From: a bacterium
Lineage (GTDB): Bacteria; Vulcanimicrobiota; Xenobia; Xenobiales; Xenobiaceae
Reading direction: 5' to 3'
NCBI GenBank assembly: GCA_022839105.1
Contig: JALHDH010000068.1
Span: 1 to 18,389 of the forward strand
DNA: 18,389 bases
Of this stretch, positions 6,725 to 13,799 are shown in pieces. Within the stretch, counting starts at the first letter, position 1. Each line of letters starts with the position of its first letter. The notes below the pieces were generated by a model that searched no databases, was not told the DNA's origin, and worked only from the letters and a program-made list of their open reading frames with translations. The position numbers were made by a program, and so were the translations under genes.

Positions 6725-7471
6725 TCACCGGTGTCCCTTCAGGAGGAACAGAGCCACCGTCAGCTCCTTCGCCGCGTTCTCCCTGGTCGCAAGGCCCACG
6801 TTGGGCTCCAGGAGTCCCGAAGGGATGTTGTCTTCGATGAAGACCTCGCCCTCGTGGTTGAAGTCGATGTTGAAGCGCACGACGCCAGGACCCCAGGGCT
6901 CCAGATGGAGTCGGAACACGTGGTCCTCGGTGTCCGCAGCGACGTTCGAGTCCTCCGAGGTCTCCACACCTCCGCTCCGGCAGCGGAACTTGAAGTTGCC
7001 CGGCGTGCTGGCTGCCTCGTAATAGACCTCGATCAGGTTGTCGGGGTCCTGGTACAATCCCAGCAGCACCGCATGGACCTCCGTGAGGTCTTCCAGGCGG
7101 GCCCTGGTGACGGCCTCGCACCAGTGACCCGCCTGGACGAACCCCTTGCCGTCGAAGCGCAGGAACGCCTCGTCGTCCGAGGTGCTCCCGGTGGTGAGGG
7201 TTCCTGTTCCTCCAAATTCTGAGTTTTGCGTGTAGGTCCCGGAACCCGCGAGGGTCCATCCGGGGTTTCGCGCGCCCATGAAGTCGTCCTTGAAGAAGAT
7301 GTGGTTGACGTCTTCGTTGAAGCTGATCTGCGGCTGCGGGTTGGGACCCAGGGCGGTCTCGATGGCGACGACGGCGTCCTGCAGGTCGTTGATGTCGCCC
7401 GCAGCGACGATGGAGACACCGTCGATTTTGGTTGTGAACTCGTCGATCTCGTCAGGGTAACGGCTTGGCAT
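6725..7471 (-). CDS. Phage-tail-like protein with lectin/glucanase-like beta sandwich
   Basis: The 248-residue product begins MPSRYPDEIDEFTTKIDGVS and continues INDLQDAVVAIETALGPNP. I associate this N-terminal module with phage tail-fibre and virion-associated proteins. From about residue 65 to the end a beta-rich domain follows (FFKDDFMGARNPGWTLAGSG, then FRLHLEPWGPGVVRFNIDFN) whose pattern resembles a concanavalin-A-like lectin or laminin-G fold. An open frame extends upstream to 7591 (288 residues), but AGGAGG at 7480-7485, 8 nt before the ATG at 7471, and the start of the conserved module support the shorter form. The stop is 4 nt from the next gene. There is no signal peptide. It may be a carbohydrate-binding or tail-tip component linked to the RHS protein, which is inferred. 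Confidence 0.85.
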   Translation of the reverse strand: MPSRYPDEIDEFTTKIDGVSIVAAGDINDLQDAVVAIETALGPNPQPQISFNEDVNHIFFKDDFMGARNPGWTLAGSGTYTQNSEFGGTGTLTTGSTSDDEAFLRFDGKGFVQAGHWCEAVTRARLEDLTEVHAVLLGLYQDPDNLIEVYYEAASTPGNFKFRCRSGGVETSEDSNVAADTEDHVFRLHLEPWGPGVVRFNIDFNHEGEVFIEDNIPSGLLEPNVGLATRENAAKELTVALFLLKGHR

Positions 7472-7479
7472 CTGGAAAC

Positions 7480-7485
7480 CCTCCT
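7480..7485 (-). promoter_or_regulatory. Ribosome binding site deciding the 7471 start
   Basis: AGGAGG on the minus strand, 8 nt before the ATG at 7471. It favours the 248-residue form over an upstream start at 7591 that would overlap the 3' end of the NifU/IscU-like gene (7530). Confidence 0.75.
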
Positions 7486-7529
7486 CTTTCTGCTTCGGCT
7501 GCTGAATACCGGGCGTCGGCACGGGAAGC

Positions 7530-7925
7530 TCAGCGCCGGTTGGTCGACCCTTCTCGGGTCGCGTCTGGTCCGGTTCGCGATCCGAGAGCATCGGCGACGC
7601 ACTCCAAGACCATCCATAAGGCGTGACGCTTGGGGGCTGGGACTCCTCCCAGGGCCTGGTCCAGTTCGAAGGCGGTGAGGGCGCGTGCGGTCGACAATGT
7701 GCGCCCTTCCAGGAGCTCGGTGGCCACGGAAGCTGCAGCCACCGCCGCCCCGCAGCCGAAGGCCTCGGCCCGGACCTGGACCAGCCGGCCGTCGCTCACC
7801 TGGAAGTCGATGCGCATCCGGTCGCCACACAACTTGAAGGAAGCGCATCCCGAGGCGTCGGGGCACTCCAGTTGGCCGCGGTTGCGCGGGTGGCTGACAT
7901 GCTCGAGGAGGACCGGGCTATACAT
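7530..7925 (-). CDS. NifU/IscU-like Fe-S cluster scaffold domain protein with a missing third cysteine
   Basis: The 131-residue protein matches the IscU/NifU N-terminal family: MYSPVLLEHVSHPRNRGQL at the N-terminus, CGD at 33-35, FGCGAAVAA with Cys58, and a helical C-terminus. Known IscU proteins hold the nascent 2Fe-2S cluster with three cysteines and the CGD aspartate. Here the third one, normally in a KxHC motif, reads K99-R100-H101-A102, so the cysteine is replaced by alanine. A cysteine at 109 and others at 21 and 27 do not align to it. The last 15 residues are a loose tail. The ATG at 7925 has GAGGG 5 nt upstream. No iscS, iscA or other iron-sulfur genes are in the window. It may be a specialised or degenerate scaffold. 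The gene lies 58 nt upstream of the phage-tail-like gene and could be co-transcribed with it. Confidence 0.85.
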   Translation of the reverse strand: MYSPVLLEHVSHPRNRGQLECPDASGCASFKLCGDRMRIDFQVSDGRLVQVRAEAFGCGAAVAAASVATELLEGRTLSTARALTAFELDQALGGVPAPKRHALWMVLECVADALGSRTGPDATREGSTNRR

Positions 7926-8401
7926 GGCAGCCCTCGGGGCGCGTCACCACGCGAATCGTCCAGGGCGGCGGAGAGGGCGTGCCGTCAGTCCATGCGCTGG
8001 AACACGGGCCACAGACGACGCGCGACGAGTCCAGACCCATTTACTGCTGGCCCCTGTTTCTGCGCGTCATCCCCAAGTCGAACGCGCAAATTGCCCCCAA
8101 AAAAATTCTCGAGCCTGATGTGAATTCCTTCCAGCTTGACGTGTCCAGCGGGCCTCCCGGAAAGGGTCGGGTGGACTCACGCGGATCCTCCTGGCATTGG
8201 CGCCCGGTCCCCGTGCATCCGTGATCGGTCAAGCGATTTTTCGGGCTTTTCTGCTCTTATCCACAAGGCCCCTGGAACGAGAACGGCCAAGTATTCGAGT
8301 GCTGACAACCACCCAGAGGGGGTTCTCGAACCTATTGACGCCCACTTCCCCCGGTGAGGCCGTACCGGTCTCAATGGCAGGCAGCGAAACCGTAGCACTG
8401 A
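7926..8401. other. Gene-poor intergenic stretch
   Basis: I see no convincing gene here. Short open frames exist on both strands, but none has family-like composition or a good ribosome binding site. There is an A7 run near 8099 and a T-rich stretch at about 8234-8257. The right end probably includes remains of a group II intron, since domain V starts at 8403, but I cannot recognise a 5' intron end (GTGYG) or domains I-IV. The promoter for the gene at 7925 should lie in the left part, and I could not define it. Confidence 0.5.
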
Positions 8402-8402
8402 A

Positions 8403-8475
8403 GAGCCGGATGCGGGAAATCCGCACGTCCGGCTCTGTGGGGGCCTGGGGCGGGAAACCGCCCCAGGATACCCGA
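8403..8475 (+). ncRNA. Group II intron 3' remnant (domains V and VI)
   Basis: Positions 8403-8435 form a 33-nt hairpin that matches group II intron domain V. The lower stem is GAGCCGGAT/GTCCGGCTC, which carries the AGC catalytic triad. A short 3' bulge follows, then the upper stem GCGG/CCGC around a GAAA-type loop. Directly downstream, 8445-8468 is a perfect 10-bp hairpin (CCTGGGGCGG-GAAA-CCGCCCCAGG) followed by ATACCCGAC, as expected for domain VI and the 3' intron end near 8475. No intron reverse transcriptase/maturase lies upstream, and the nearest gene begins 478 nt away on the other strand. So this is a truncated 3' fragment or a heavily deleted intron that cannot move without help. It lies antisense to the 3' flank of the metallopeptidase gene. 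Confidence 0.8.
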
Positions 8476-8522
8476 CAGACCGGCGCGAGAGCCAGCCCTG
8501 TTCAGCCGCCGACCCCGGCCCC

Positions 8523-9650
8523 TCAGAGGATCCCGTAGAAGGCCTTCCATTCCCGATGCAGCGTGGGGACGTCCCGGCCCAGGGCCGCCTGGAATCCCTC
8601 CTCCAGGGTCGATTCCCGGGCCGCGCGCAGGATCCGGGGCACGGCGTCCTGACCGTATCGGGCCTGGAGGAAGCTGGTGATGGAGGCCAGCAGGACTCCA
8701 TAGGTGCGATACTGCTCGTAGTCGTCGTGATCCCTCTCGGCGACCATGGCGCGCCAGTCCTCGTCGACCGACGTGTATCCCCGCAGGGCCAGCCGGATGG
8801 TCTCCAGGGTCCTCTGCCTCGAGGCCGGCAGGACGCGATCCTCGATCGAGTGGGCCAGGGCCTCGGCAAACCAGGTCAGGTTGCCGGAGGAGCTGCGCAG
8901 GTTCAGCCCGTGCAGGAACATGTGGTTCAGCTCGTGGCAGGCCACACGGGTCATCTCCCAGGGCTCGAGGTGCCGGGAGGTCCGCCAGTCCCCCAGGTTC
9001 AGCAGGCAGGTGTCCTTCCCCACCGCCAGGCCCAGGTAGCGGGTCGGCCCCAGTCCGGCGAAGCGGGGCTGACGGTGGCCGGGGCTCTCCAGCGAGAAGC
9101 AGTAGAAGTCGATGGGCGTGGCTGTCCGGGTCCCCATGAACGCCGCGTTGATCTCGTAGGCCTGGTCCAGGCTCTCGACGAATTCGCGGACATAGGCCCG
9201 GTCCGCGTTCCTGGCCCAGACGCGGCAATAACGCGTGCTGCGCACGTGCCAGTCCTCGCCCAGCAGCCCCTGGACGGCGCCGACGTGACGCCACGAGGAG
9301 GAGGTCTGCGACGGAGCCTCCTGCTGCGCGGGGCGGGCCCGATTCAAAGCCTCCAAGGCCTCGCGGGCATGCTCGGCCACCTGGGAGTTTCCTCCCAGCC
9401 GGATCGCCTCGGCCAGCGAGCGCCGGGCCTGGTCCGGCTGACCGGAGCGCTGCAGGGCCATCCCCAGCCAGAGGTGGCTCAAGGCGTCTGTGGGTTCCTG
9501 CTGGACGGCCAGCCGGAAGTAGCGCGCCGCGGCCTGGTAGTCGCCCTGCTCGAAGGCCCGGGTTCCCGCCTGGAAGCTGACCTCGTTGTCCCCCCAGGCG
9601 GGAAGGGCCAGGCACAGGAGGAAGAACAGCCAGAGAGCTCTTCGTGCCAT
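8523..9650 (-). CDS. Secreted TPR protein with gluzincin-type metallopeptidase domain
   Basis: The 375-residue product has a signal peptide (MARRALWLFFLLCLALPAWG, cleavage near residue 20). Tetratricopeptide repeats follow at about 22-105 (AFEQGDYQAAARYFRLAVQQ, then ALSHLWLGMALQRSGQPDQA). The C-terminal half is a peptidase-MA-like domain with H239-E240-L-N-H243 and a third ligand candidate, E263, in NLTWFAEALAHSIED, the usual HExxH...E spacing of gluzincins. It should be a zinc peptidase acting outside the cytoplasm. Substrate is unknown. The open frame extends upstream to 11372 antisense to the BNR and kinase genes, but the signal peptide fixes the start at 9650, with GTG at 9653 as alternative. 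It is divergent from the gene at 9771. Confidence 0.9.
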   Translation of the reverse strand: MARRALWLFFLLCLALPAWGDNEVSFQAGTRAFEQGDYQAAARYFRLAVQQEPTDALSHLWLGMALQRSGQPDQARRSLAEAIRLGGNSQVAEHAREALEALNRARPAQQEAPSQTSSSWRHVGAVQGLLGEDWHVRSTRYCRVWARNADRAYVREFVESLDQAYEINAAFMGTRTATPIDFYCFSLESPGHRQPRFAGLGPTRYLGLAVGKDTCLLNLGDWRTSRHLEPWEMTRVACHELNHMFLHGLNLRSSSGNLTWFAEALAHSIEDRVLPASRQRTLETIRLALRGYTSVDEDWRAMVAERDHDDYEQYRTYGVLLASITSFLQARYGQDAVPRILRAARESTLEEGFQAALGRDVPTLHREWKAFYGIL

Positions 9651-9760
9651 CACCCGAGGGATTTTCTTGTCTCCGGGGGTCTTCCCTGCCGGGGAGGGGC
9701 AGGAGGACCCGGTGCCGGGACCCCGTAGATCCCGGAGGTCGGAACGCGAAGAGCGGATGC

Positions 9761-9765
9761 GGAGG
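9761..9765 (+). promoter_or_regulatory. Ribosome binding site of the BNR-repeat gene
   Basis: GGAGG, 5 nt before the ATG at 9771. The 120-nt gap at 9651-9770 must hold promoters for both divergent genes. I could not pick out clear -35 and -10 boxes. Confidence 0.7.
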
Positions 9766-9770
9766 ATTCC

Positions 9771-10742
9771 ATGAGGATTGCCGTGGGGACGGATCGGGGC
9801 GTGATGGTCCTCAAGCCGGGTGAGGCGCCGGGGGCTTCCTGGAGCATGGTCAACTATGGCCTGAGCACCCGCCGGATCCAGGCGCTGGCCCAGGGGGCGG
9901 AGGGCTCGCTCTACGCCGGCTCCGAGCAGGGGATGATCAGCCAGACCCTGGACGGAGAGAACTGGAAGACCTTTGCCGAGGGCCTGGCCTCCGCCAGCAT
10001 CCGGGCCTTGAGCCTGCACCCGGCCGAGCCTGGGACCCTCTACGCAGGCGCGCAGCCGGCAGCCGTCTTCCGCAGCGGCGATGGAGGTGCGCGCTGGGAG
10101 AGGCTGGCGGGCTTCAACGCGGTGCCCGGCGCGGGGAACTGGAACTCCCCGATCCCTCCCTACCGGGCCGCCGTCAAGGCCCTCAGGCAGCTTCCCCAAC
10201 ACCCGCGGGCCCTGCTGGCCGCCGTGGCCATGGGCGGCCTGATCGCCAGCCTGGACGGAGGCCTGACCTGGGCCGAAAGGCACCAGGGCCTGAGCCGGGA
10301 GGTCAATGACCTGGCTCTTCACCCCGCGCGCCCGGCCCGGGTCTTCGCCGCCACCGGCACAGGGGTCTTCCGCTCCGACGATCTGGCTGCCACCTGGCAG
10401 GAGACCAGCCAAGGCCTCCCCTACCTCTTCGTGCAGGCCCTGGCCATGGACCCGGAGGATCCCGAGCGGCTGATGGCGGGGATCACCCAACAGCGGGAGG
10501 GAGGCGCCTCGTTGGTGGCCCGCTCCCAGGACGGCGGCCGGACCTGGCAGGTCACCGCCAAGGGCCTTCCCTCGCTGCAAGGCCAGTGCCTCACCGCGAT
10601 GACCTCCATGCCCGGTCTCTTCGCCTTCGGAACCGACTCCGGGGCCCTCTTCGTCACCCGGGACTTCGGCGAGTCGTGGTGGCCCATGCGCCAGGGGTGT
10701 CCTGGAATTCGCAGCCTGCTGGGCCTGCCCGAGAAGAGCTGA
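9771..10742 (+). CDS. BNR/Asp-box beta-propeller (sortilin/YCF48-like) protein
   Basis: The 323-residue product is built of repeats with Asp-box signatures: FRSGDGGARWERL (near residue 102), ASLDGGLTWAER, FRSDDLAATWQET, ARSQDGGRTWQVT and VTRDFGESWWPM. Between them are blade strands such as SLYAGSEQGMISQTLDGENW. This is typical for BNR/sortilin-type beta-propellers, which act as binding scaffolds or glycosidase-like folds. No glycosidase active-site residues are evident. I see no signal peptide (the N-terminus is MRIAVGTDRGVMVLKPGE), so a cytoplasmic location is likely. The family often appears as 'exo-alpha-sialidase', a name that should not be trusted here. It is divergent from the metallopeptidase gene and is followed by the kinase after 64 nt. 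Confidence 0.87.
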   Translation: MRIAVGTDRGVMVLKPGEAPGASWSMVNYGLSTRRIQALAQGAEGSLYAGSEQGMISQTLDGENWKTFAEGLASASIRALSLHPAEPGTLYAGAQPAAVFRSGDGGARWERLAGFNAVPGAGNWNSPIPPYRAAVKALRQLPQHPRALLAAVAMGGLIASLDGGLTWAERHQGLSREVNDLALHPARPARVFAATGTGVFRSDDLAATWQETSQGLPYLFVQALAMDPEDPERLMAGITQQREGGASLVARSQDGGRTWQVTAKGLPSLQGQCLTAMTSMPGLFAFGTDSGALFVTRDFGESWWPMRQGCPGIRSLLGLPEKS

Positions 10743-10752
10743 AAAGCAGCTC
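10736..10752 (+). terminator. Short inverted repeat at the end of the BNR gene
   Basis: GAGCTG-AAAAG-CAGCTC forms a 6-bp stem overlapping the stop codon at 10740-10742. There is no T tract after it, so it is a weak terminator at best and could instead affect translation of the next gene. Confidence 0.3.
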
Positions 10753-10806
10753 AGGATCCGTTCCGGAGGACTGCAAGGCCCCCGGGTGGAATCAGGGCCC
10801 GTTCTC

Positions 10807-12507
10807 ATGCCCCTGCGCCGTTGGATGACCCCAGACCCCATCACCGCGGGCCCCTCGGAGACCCTCCGGGAGGTCCTGCAGCGGATGCGTCGGCACCGGA
10901 TGGATGTCCTGCCGGTCACCCTGGGCGGGAGCGTCCTGGGAGTGGTTCGCAGTTCGGACCTGCTGCGCGGGGCGCTGGCCGAGGACCCCCCGGCGGACCT
11001 CCAGGCCATGGCCCGTCGTCCCGTGGCCGACTTCCTGACCGATGCCGTGTCGGTTCCGCCGGACCTGACCGAGGCCGAGGCCCTGCGCCGGATGTGGACC
11101 GCCGGGAGCCCCGTGCTCTGTGTGGTCGAGGACGGGCGATTGATCGGCACCGTCTCGGAGGGCGACCTGGCCGGGCTCCTGGTGGAGAGCTGGACCGGAG
11201 GTTCGGTGCGAAGAGCCCCCTCGCGGTCGGGCAACCAGCTCGACGTCCTGTTGCGGGTGGCCCGGGAGGCCTCCCGCTCCCTGGAGATGGCCACGATCCT
11301 GCAGGAGATCACGCGCCACGCGGTGGCCGCCCTGCCGATCGACCAGTCCGCACTCCTGCTGCTCCCCGCCAAGGATTCCCCCCTGCTGGTGGTCCATTCG
11401 CTGTACTCGAACCCGGAGGAGGGGGAGCCTCCGCTGGAGGAGCTTCCCCTGGAGGGAACCCTGAGCGGATGGGTGACCCTGCAGCGCCGGAGCCTGAAGA
11501 TCGACGATCTGGACCGCGAGTCCCGCTTCCAGGACTCTCCTGAGCGCTTCGCCGGGCGGATGCGCTCGCTGGTCTGCGCTCCCCTGCTCTTCCGGGACGA
11601 GTGCCTGGGAGTCCTGAACTTCTGGTGCCACCGACCCCACGCCTATCTGGATTCGGATCTGGAGCTGGTGGAGCTGATCGCAGGCCATATCTCGGCGGCC
11701 ATCCAGAGCGCCCGCCGGGTCGAACGCGAGCAGCGTCTGGTCGAGGAACTGCGCGAGGTCAATCGGATCCAGGACGAGTTCCTGGCCGTGGCCACCCACG
11801 ACCTGCGCAACGCGCTGCAAGGGGTTCTGGCCTATATCGGGATCCTGGCCGTCCGGGCCGGAGACGATCCCACCCTGGCCGAGCTGGTCGGCAACCTGGC
11901 CAGCGCCAGCAGCGGCATGAAGACCCTGATCACGGACCTTCACGACCTGGCCCGACTGGGGATGCGGGCCATCCGCCTGCATCCCACCCGGCTGGATCTC
12001 AAGGAACTGGTCCTGTCGGTCCTGGACCAGCACGCCGAGTTCGCCCGCGAGGAGCAGGTCCACCTGGTCTGGCCGGAACACGAACCCTCCCTGCACCTGG
12101 AGGCCGATCCCGTCCGACTGCGCCAGGTCCTCTCCAACCTGGTCTCCAACGCGATCAAGTACAATCGCCCGGGGGGACGGGTGGAGGTCTGCTGGAGACA
12201 GGAGGACCAGGAAGCCGTCCTGGAGGTCGAGGACAGCGGGGTCGGGATCCGGCCCGAGCACCAACAGGCGATCTTCGATTTGTTCCGACGCGTTGCCAGT
12301 TCCAGCCGGAAGGCGGAGGGAAGCGGACTGGGACTGACGATCACCCGACAACTGGTGGACCTGCATCGGGGTCGAATCGAACTGCACAGCGCAGTGGACC
12401 AGGGGAGTCTGTTCCGGGTCCGGCTTCCGCTGCACCGGATTCCGGAGGAGGAGCGCCCCATCCTCGAGCCCCTTCCCCCTCCCCTCCCACCCCGGTCCGA
12501 GGTCTGA
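10807..12507 (+). CDS. Soluble sensor histidine kinase with CBS pair and GAF domain
   Basis: From the ATG at 10807 the product has 566 residues. A CBS pair covers about 1-120 (RRWMTPDPITAGPSETLREV and VADFLTDAVSVPPDLTEAEA). A GAF domain follows at about 140-300 (LQEITRHAVAALPIDQSALL, then LVCAPLLFRDECLGVLNFWC). HisKA has the phospho-acceptor H331 in FLAVATHDLRNALQG, and HATPase_c has N448 in SNLVSNAIKY, D476 in DSGVGI, and GSGLGLTI. CBS pairs usually bind adenine nucleotides and GAF domains small ligands, so this is a cytoplasmic sensor. No membrane segment is seen. An in-frame GTG at 10786 is an alternative start, but the CBS domain begins naturally at the ATG. No response regulator is adjacent. 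The C-terminus is a proline-rich tail. The next gene starts 2 nt after the stop. Confidence 0.9.
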   Translation: MPLRRWMTPDPITAGPSETLREVLQRMRRHRMDVLPVTLGGSVLGVVRSSDLLRGALAEDPPADLQAMARRPVADFLTDAVSVPPDLTEAEALRRMWTAGSPVLCVVEDGRLIGTVSEGDLAGLLVESWTGGSVRRAPSRSGNQLDVLLRVAREASRSLEMATILQEITRHAVAALPIDQSALLLLPAKDSPLLVVHSLYSNPEEGEPPLEELPLEGTLSGWVTLQRRSLKIDDLDRESRFQDSPERFAGRMRSLVCAPLLFRDECLGVLNFWCHRPHAYLDSDLELVELIAGHISAAIQSARRVEREQRLVEELREVNRIQDEFLAVATHDLRNALQGVLAYIGILAVRAGDDPTLAELVGNLASASSGMKTLITDLHDLARLGMRAIRLHPTRLDLKELVLSVLDQHAEFAREEQVHLVWPEHEPSLHLEADPVRLRQVLSNLVSNAIKYNRPGGRVEVCWRQEDQEAVLEVEDSGVGIRPEHQQAIFDLFRRVASSSRKAEGSGLGLTITRQLVDLHRGRIELHSAVDQGSLFRVRLPLHRIPEEERPILEPLPPPLPPRSEV

Positions 12508-12509
12508 AG

Positions 12510-13703
12510 GTGTCGGGCGAGCCGGCTTCCAGGCCCGTGGACGACCGTCGGTTCTGGCGGTCGATCCTCCCGGCCACCCTGCTGGCCGTGCTGAGCTCCT
12601 ATCTGTTGCGGGTCTTCTGGGAACCGCTGCATGGACTCTTCGGAGCCTACCCCTCCGACATCTGGTACATGCACATCAACTATTCCTGGTTCCTGGTCCA
12701 CCGGGGCTTCTTCGAGATGGAGTATCCCGCCGGCATGTTCGCCTTCGTCAAGGCGATGTCGGTGCTGTGCCGAACCCTCTTCCCCCTGGTCGAGCCCCAC
12801 CCCCATGGCGGCATGCTCTACCGCTACCAGGACTGGCTGGCCGTGAACTCGGTGGCCCTGGGACTGGCGGCGGTCGGTCTCTCCTGGTGCATGCACCGCC
12901 TGGACGCCGAGTTCTTCCACCTCAAGCGGCATCGGCTGCTCTGGGCCTTCGTGCTGACCCCCTCCTTCGTCTTCTTCACCCTCTTCAACTACGATGCCCT
13001 TCCGGTCCTGTGCTGCACGGCTTCCCTGCTGGCCCTGCTCCGCCGGGACACGGTGGGCAGCTTCCTGCTCCTGGGAATCGGGACGGCGGTGAAGATCTTC
13101 CCGGTGGTCCTGGTGCCCCTCTACCTGCTGGGAGTTCCCCGGAAGAACCGCCTGGAGGCCCTCGCCTGGTTCCTGGGGGCCCTGGCTGCCCTGAACCTGC
13201 CGTTCCTGTGGCTGAATCCCAAGGCATGGTGGTTCCCCTATCACTGGCAGATGGGGTTCGATCAGGCCGATCAGAGCGGTCGGTTCCTCTATGCCCTCAC
13301 CGGATGGCTGGGCAAGGGCCCGGCCCTGGCGGTGATGGGCTTCCTGACCCTGGGGATGGGTCTCTTCGTCTGGCGCAGAGCCCCCCGAGACCCGGTCGAG
13401 TCGCCCCGCTGGCTGGCCCGGGTCAGCCTTTTGGCGCTGATCGTCTTCATCTTCACCAAGAACGTCTTCAGCCCCCAGTACCTGTTCTGGCTCCTGCCCT
13501 TCGCCACTCTGGGAACGGGCTATCCCTTCCTGGGCCTGGCCACCGCGGTGGAGGGCCTCAACATCGCCGAGGCCTTCGGCCTGGACTACTGGCGCTCGGG
13601 CCACGAGGAGGGGCTGGCCTGGATCCGCCTGGTTCGCGATCTGGGCCTGGCGGGGCTTCTCGTGCATGTGCTGTTCCTGCTGGGCAGGACCCGGGACGAC
13701 TGA
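12510..13703 (+). CDS. Polytopic GT-C/GT87-like glycosyltransferase (DUF2029-type)
   Basis: The product has 397 residues from a GTG at 12510, with GAGG at 12499-12502. Many hydrophobic segments are present (for example LPATLLAVLSSYLLRVFW, LAAVGLSWCMHRL, FLLLGIGTAVKIFPVVLVPL, VSLLALIVFIFTKNVF, LVHVLFLLG). The first periplasmic loop holds an acidic motif (GAYPSDIWYMHINYSWFL, then FFEMEYPAGMFAF), and there is a conserved-type GIGTAVKIFPVVLVPLYLL helix. This layout fits polyprenyl-phosphate-sugar-dependent GT-C enzymes such as GT87 mannosyltransferases. The sugar and acceptor cannot be told. The gene starts 2 nt after the kinase stop, so co-translation is likely. The frame is open far upstream in the kinase region, but the GTG at 12510 is the first sensible start after the kinase stop. 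Confidence 0.82.
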   Translation: MSGEPASRPVDDRRFWRSILPATLLAVLSSYLLRVFWEPLHGLFGAYPSDIWYMHINYSWFLVHRGFFEMEYPAGMFAFVKAMSVLCRTLFPLVEPHPHGGMLYRYQDWLAVNSVALGLAAVGLSWCMHRLDAEFFHLKRHRLLWAFVLTPSFVFFTLFNYDALPVLCCTASLLALLRRDTVGSFLLLGIGTAVKIFPVVLVPLYLLGVPRKNRLEALAWFLGALAALNLPFLWLNPKAWWFPYHWQMGFDQADQSGRFLYALTGWLGKGPALAVMGFLTLGMGLFVWRRAPRDPVESPRWLARVSLLALIVFIFTKNVFSPQYLFWLLPFATLGTGYPFLGLATAVEGLNIAEAFGLDYWRSGHEEGLAWIRLVRDLGLAGLLVHVLFLLGRTRDD

Positions 13704-13799
13704 GCCCCGCTCCCAGGCGTTTTCGGGGACGAAGGCGGGGATTTGGAAAGGCGCTTTCCGGGCAGAAGGAACGGATCGGCTGTTCCAGAATGCCCCGCC

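Noticed and set aside
8041..8426. Short minus-strand frames (63 and 65 codons) near the intron remnant
   Set aside because: No recognisable motifs, no good ribosome binding sites, and one overlaps the domain V structure.
9651..11372. Upstream extension of the metallopeptidase frame to 949 codons
   Set aside because: The extension is antisense to the BNR and kinase genes, and a clear signal peptide marks the true start at 9650.
13743..13799. TTG start extending proline dehydrogenase
   Set aside because: The 19 extra residues are not family-like, and the normal N-terminus starts at the ATG at 13800.
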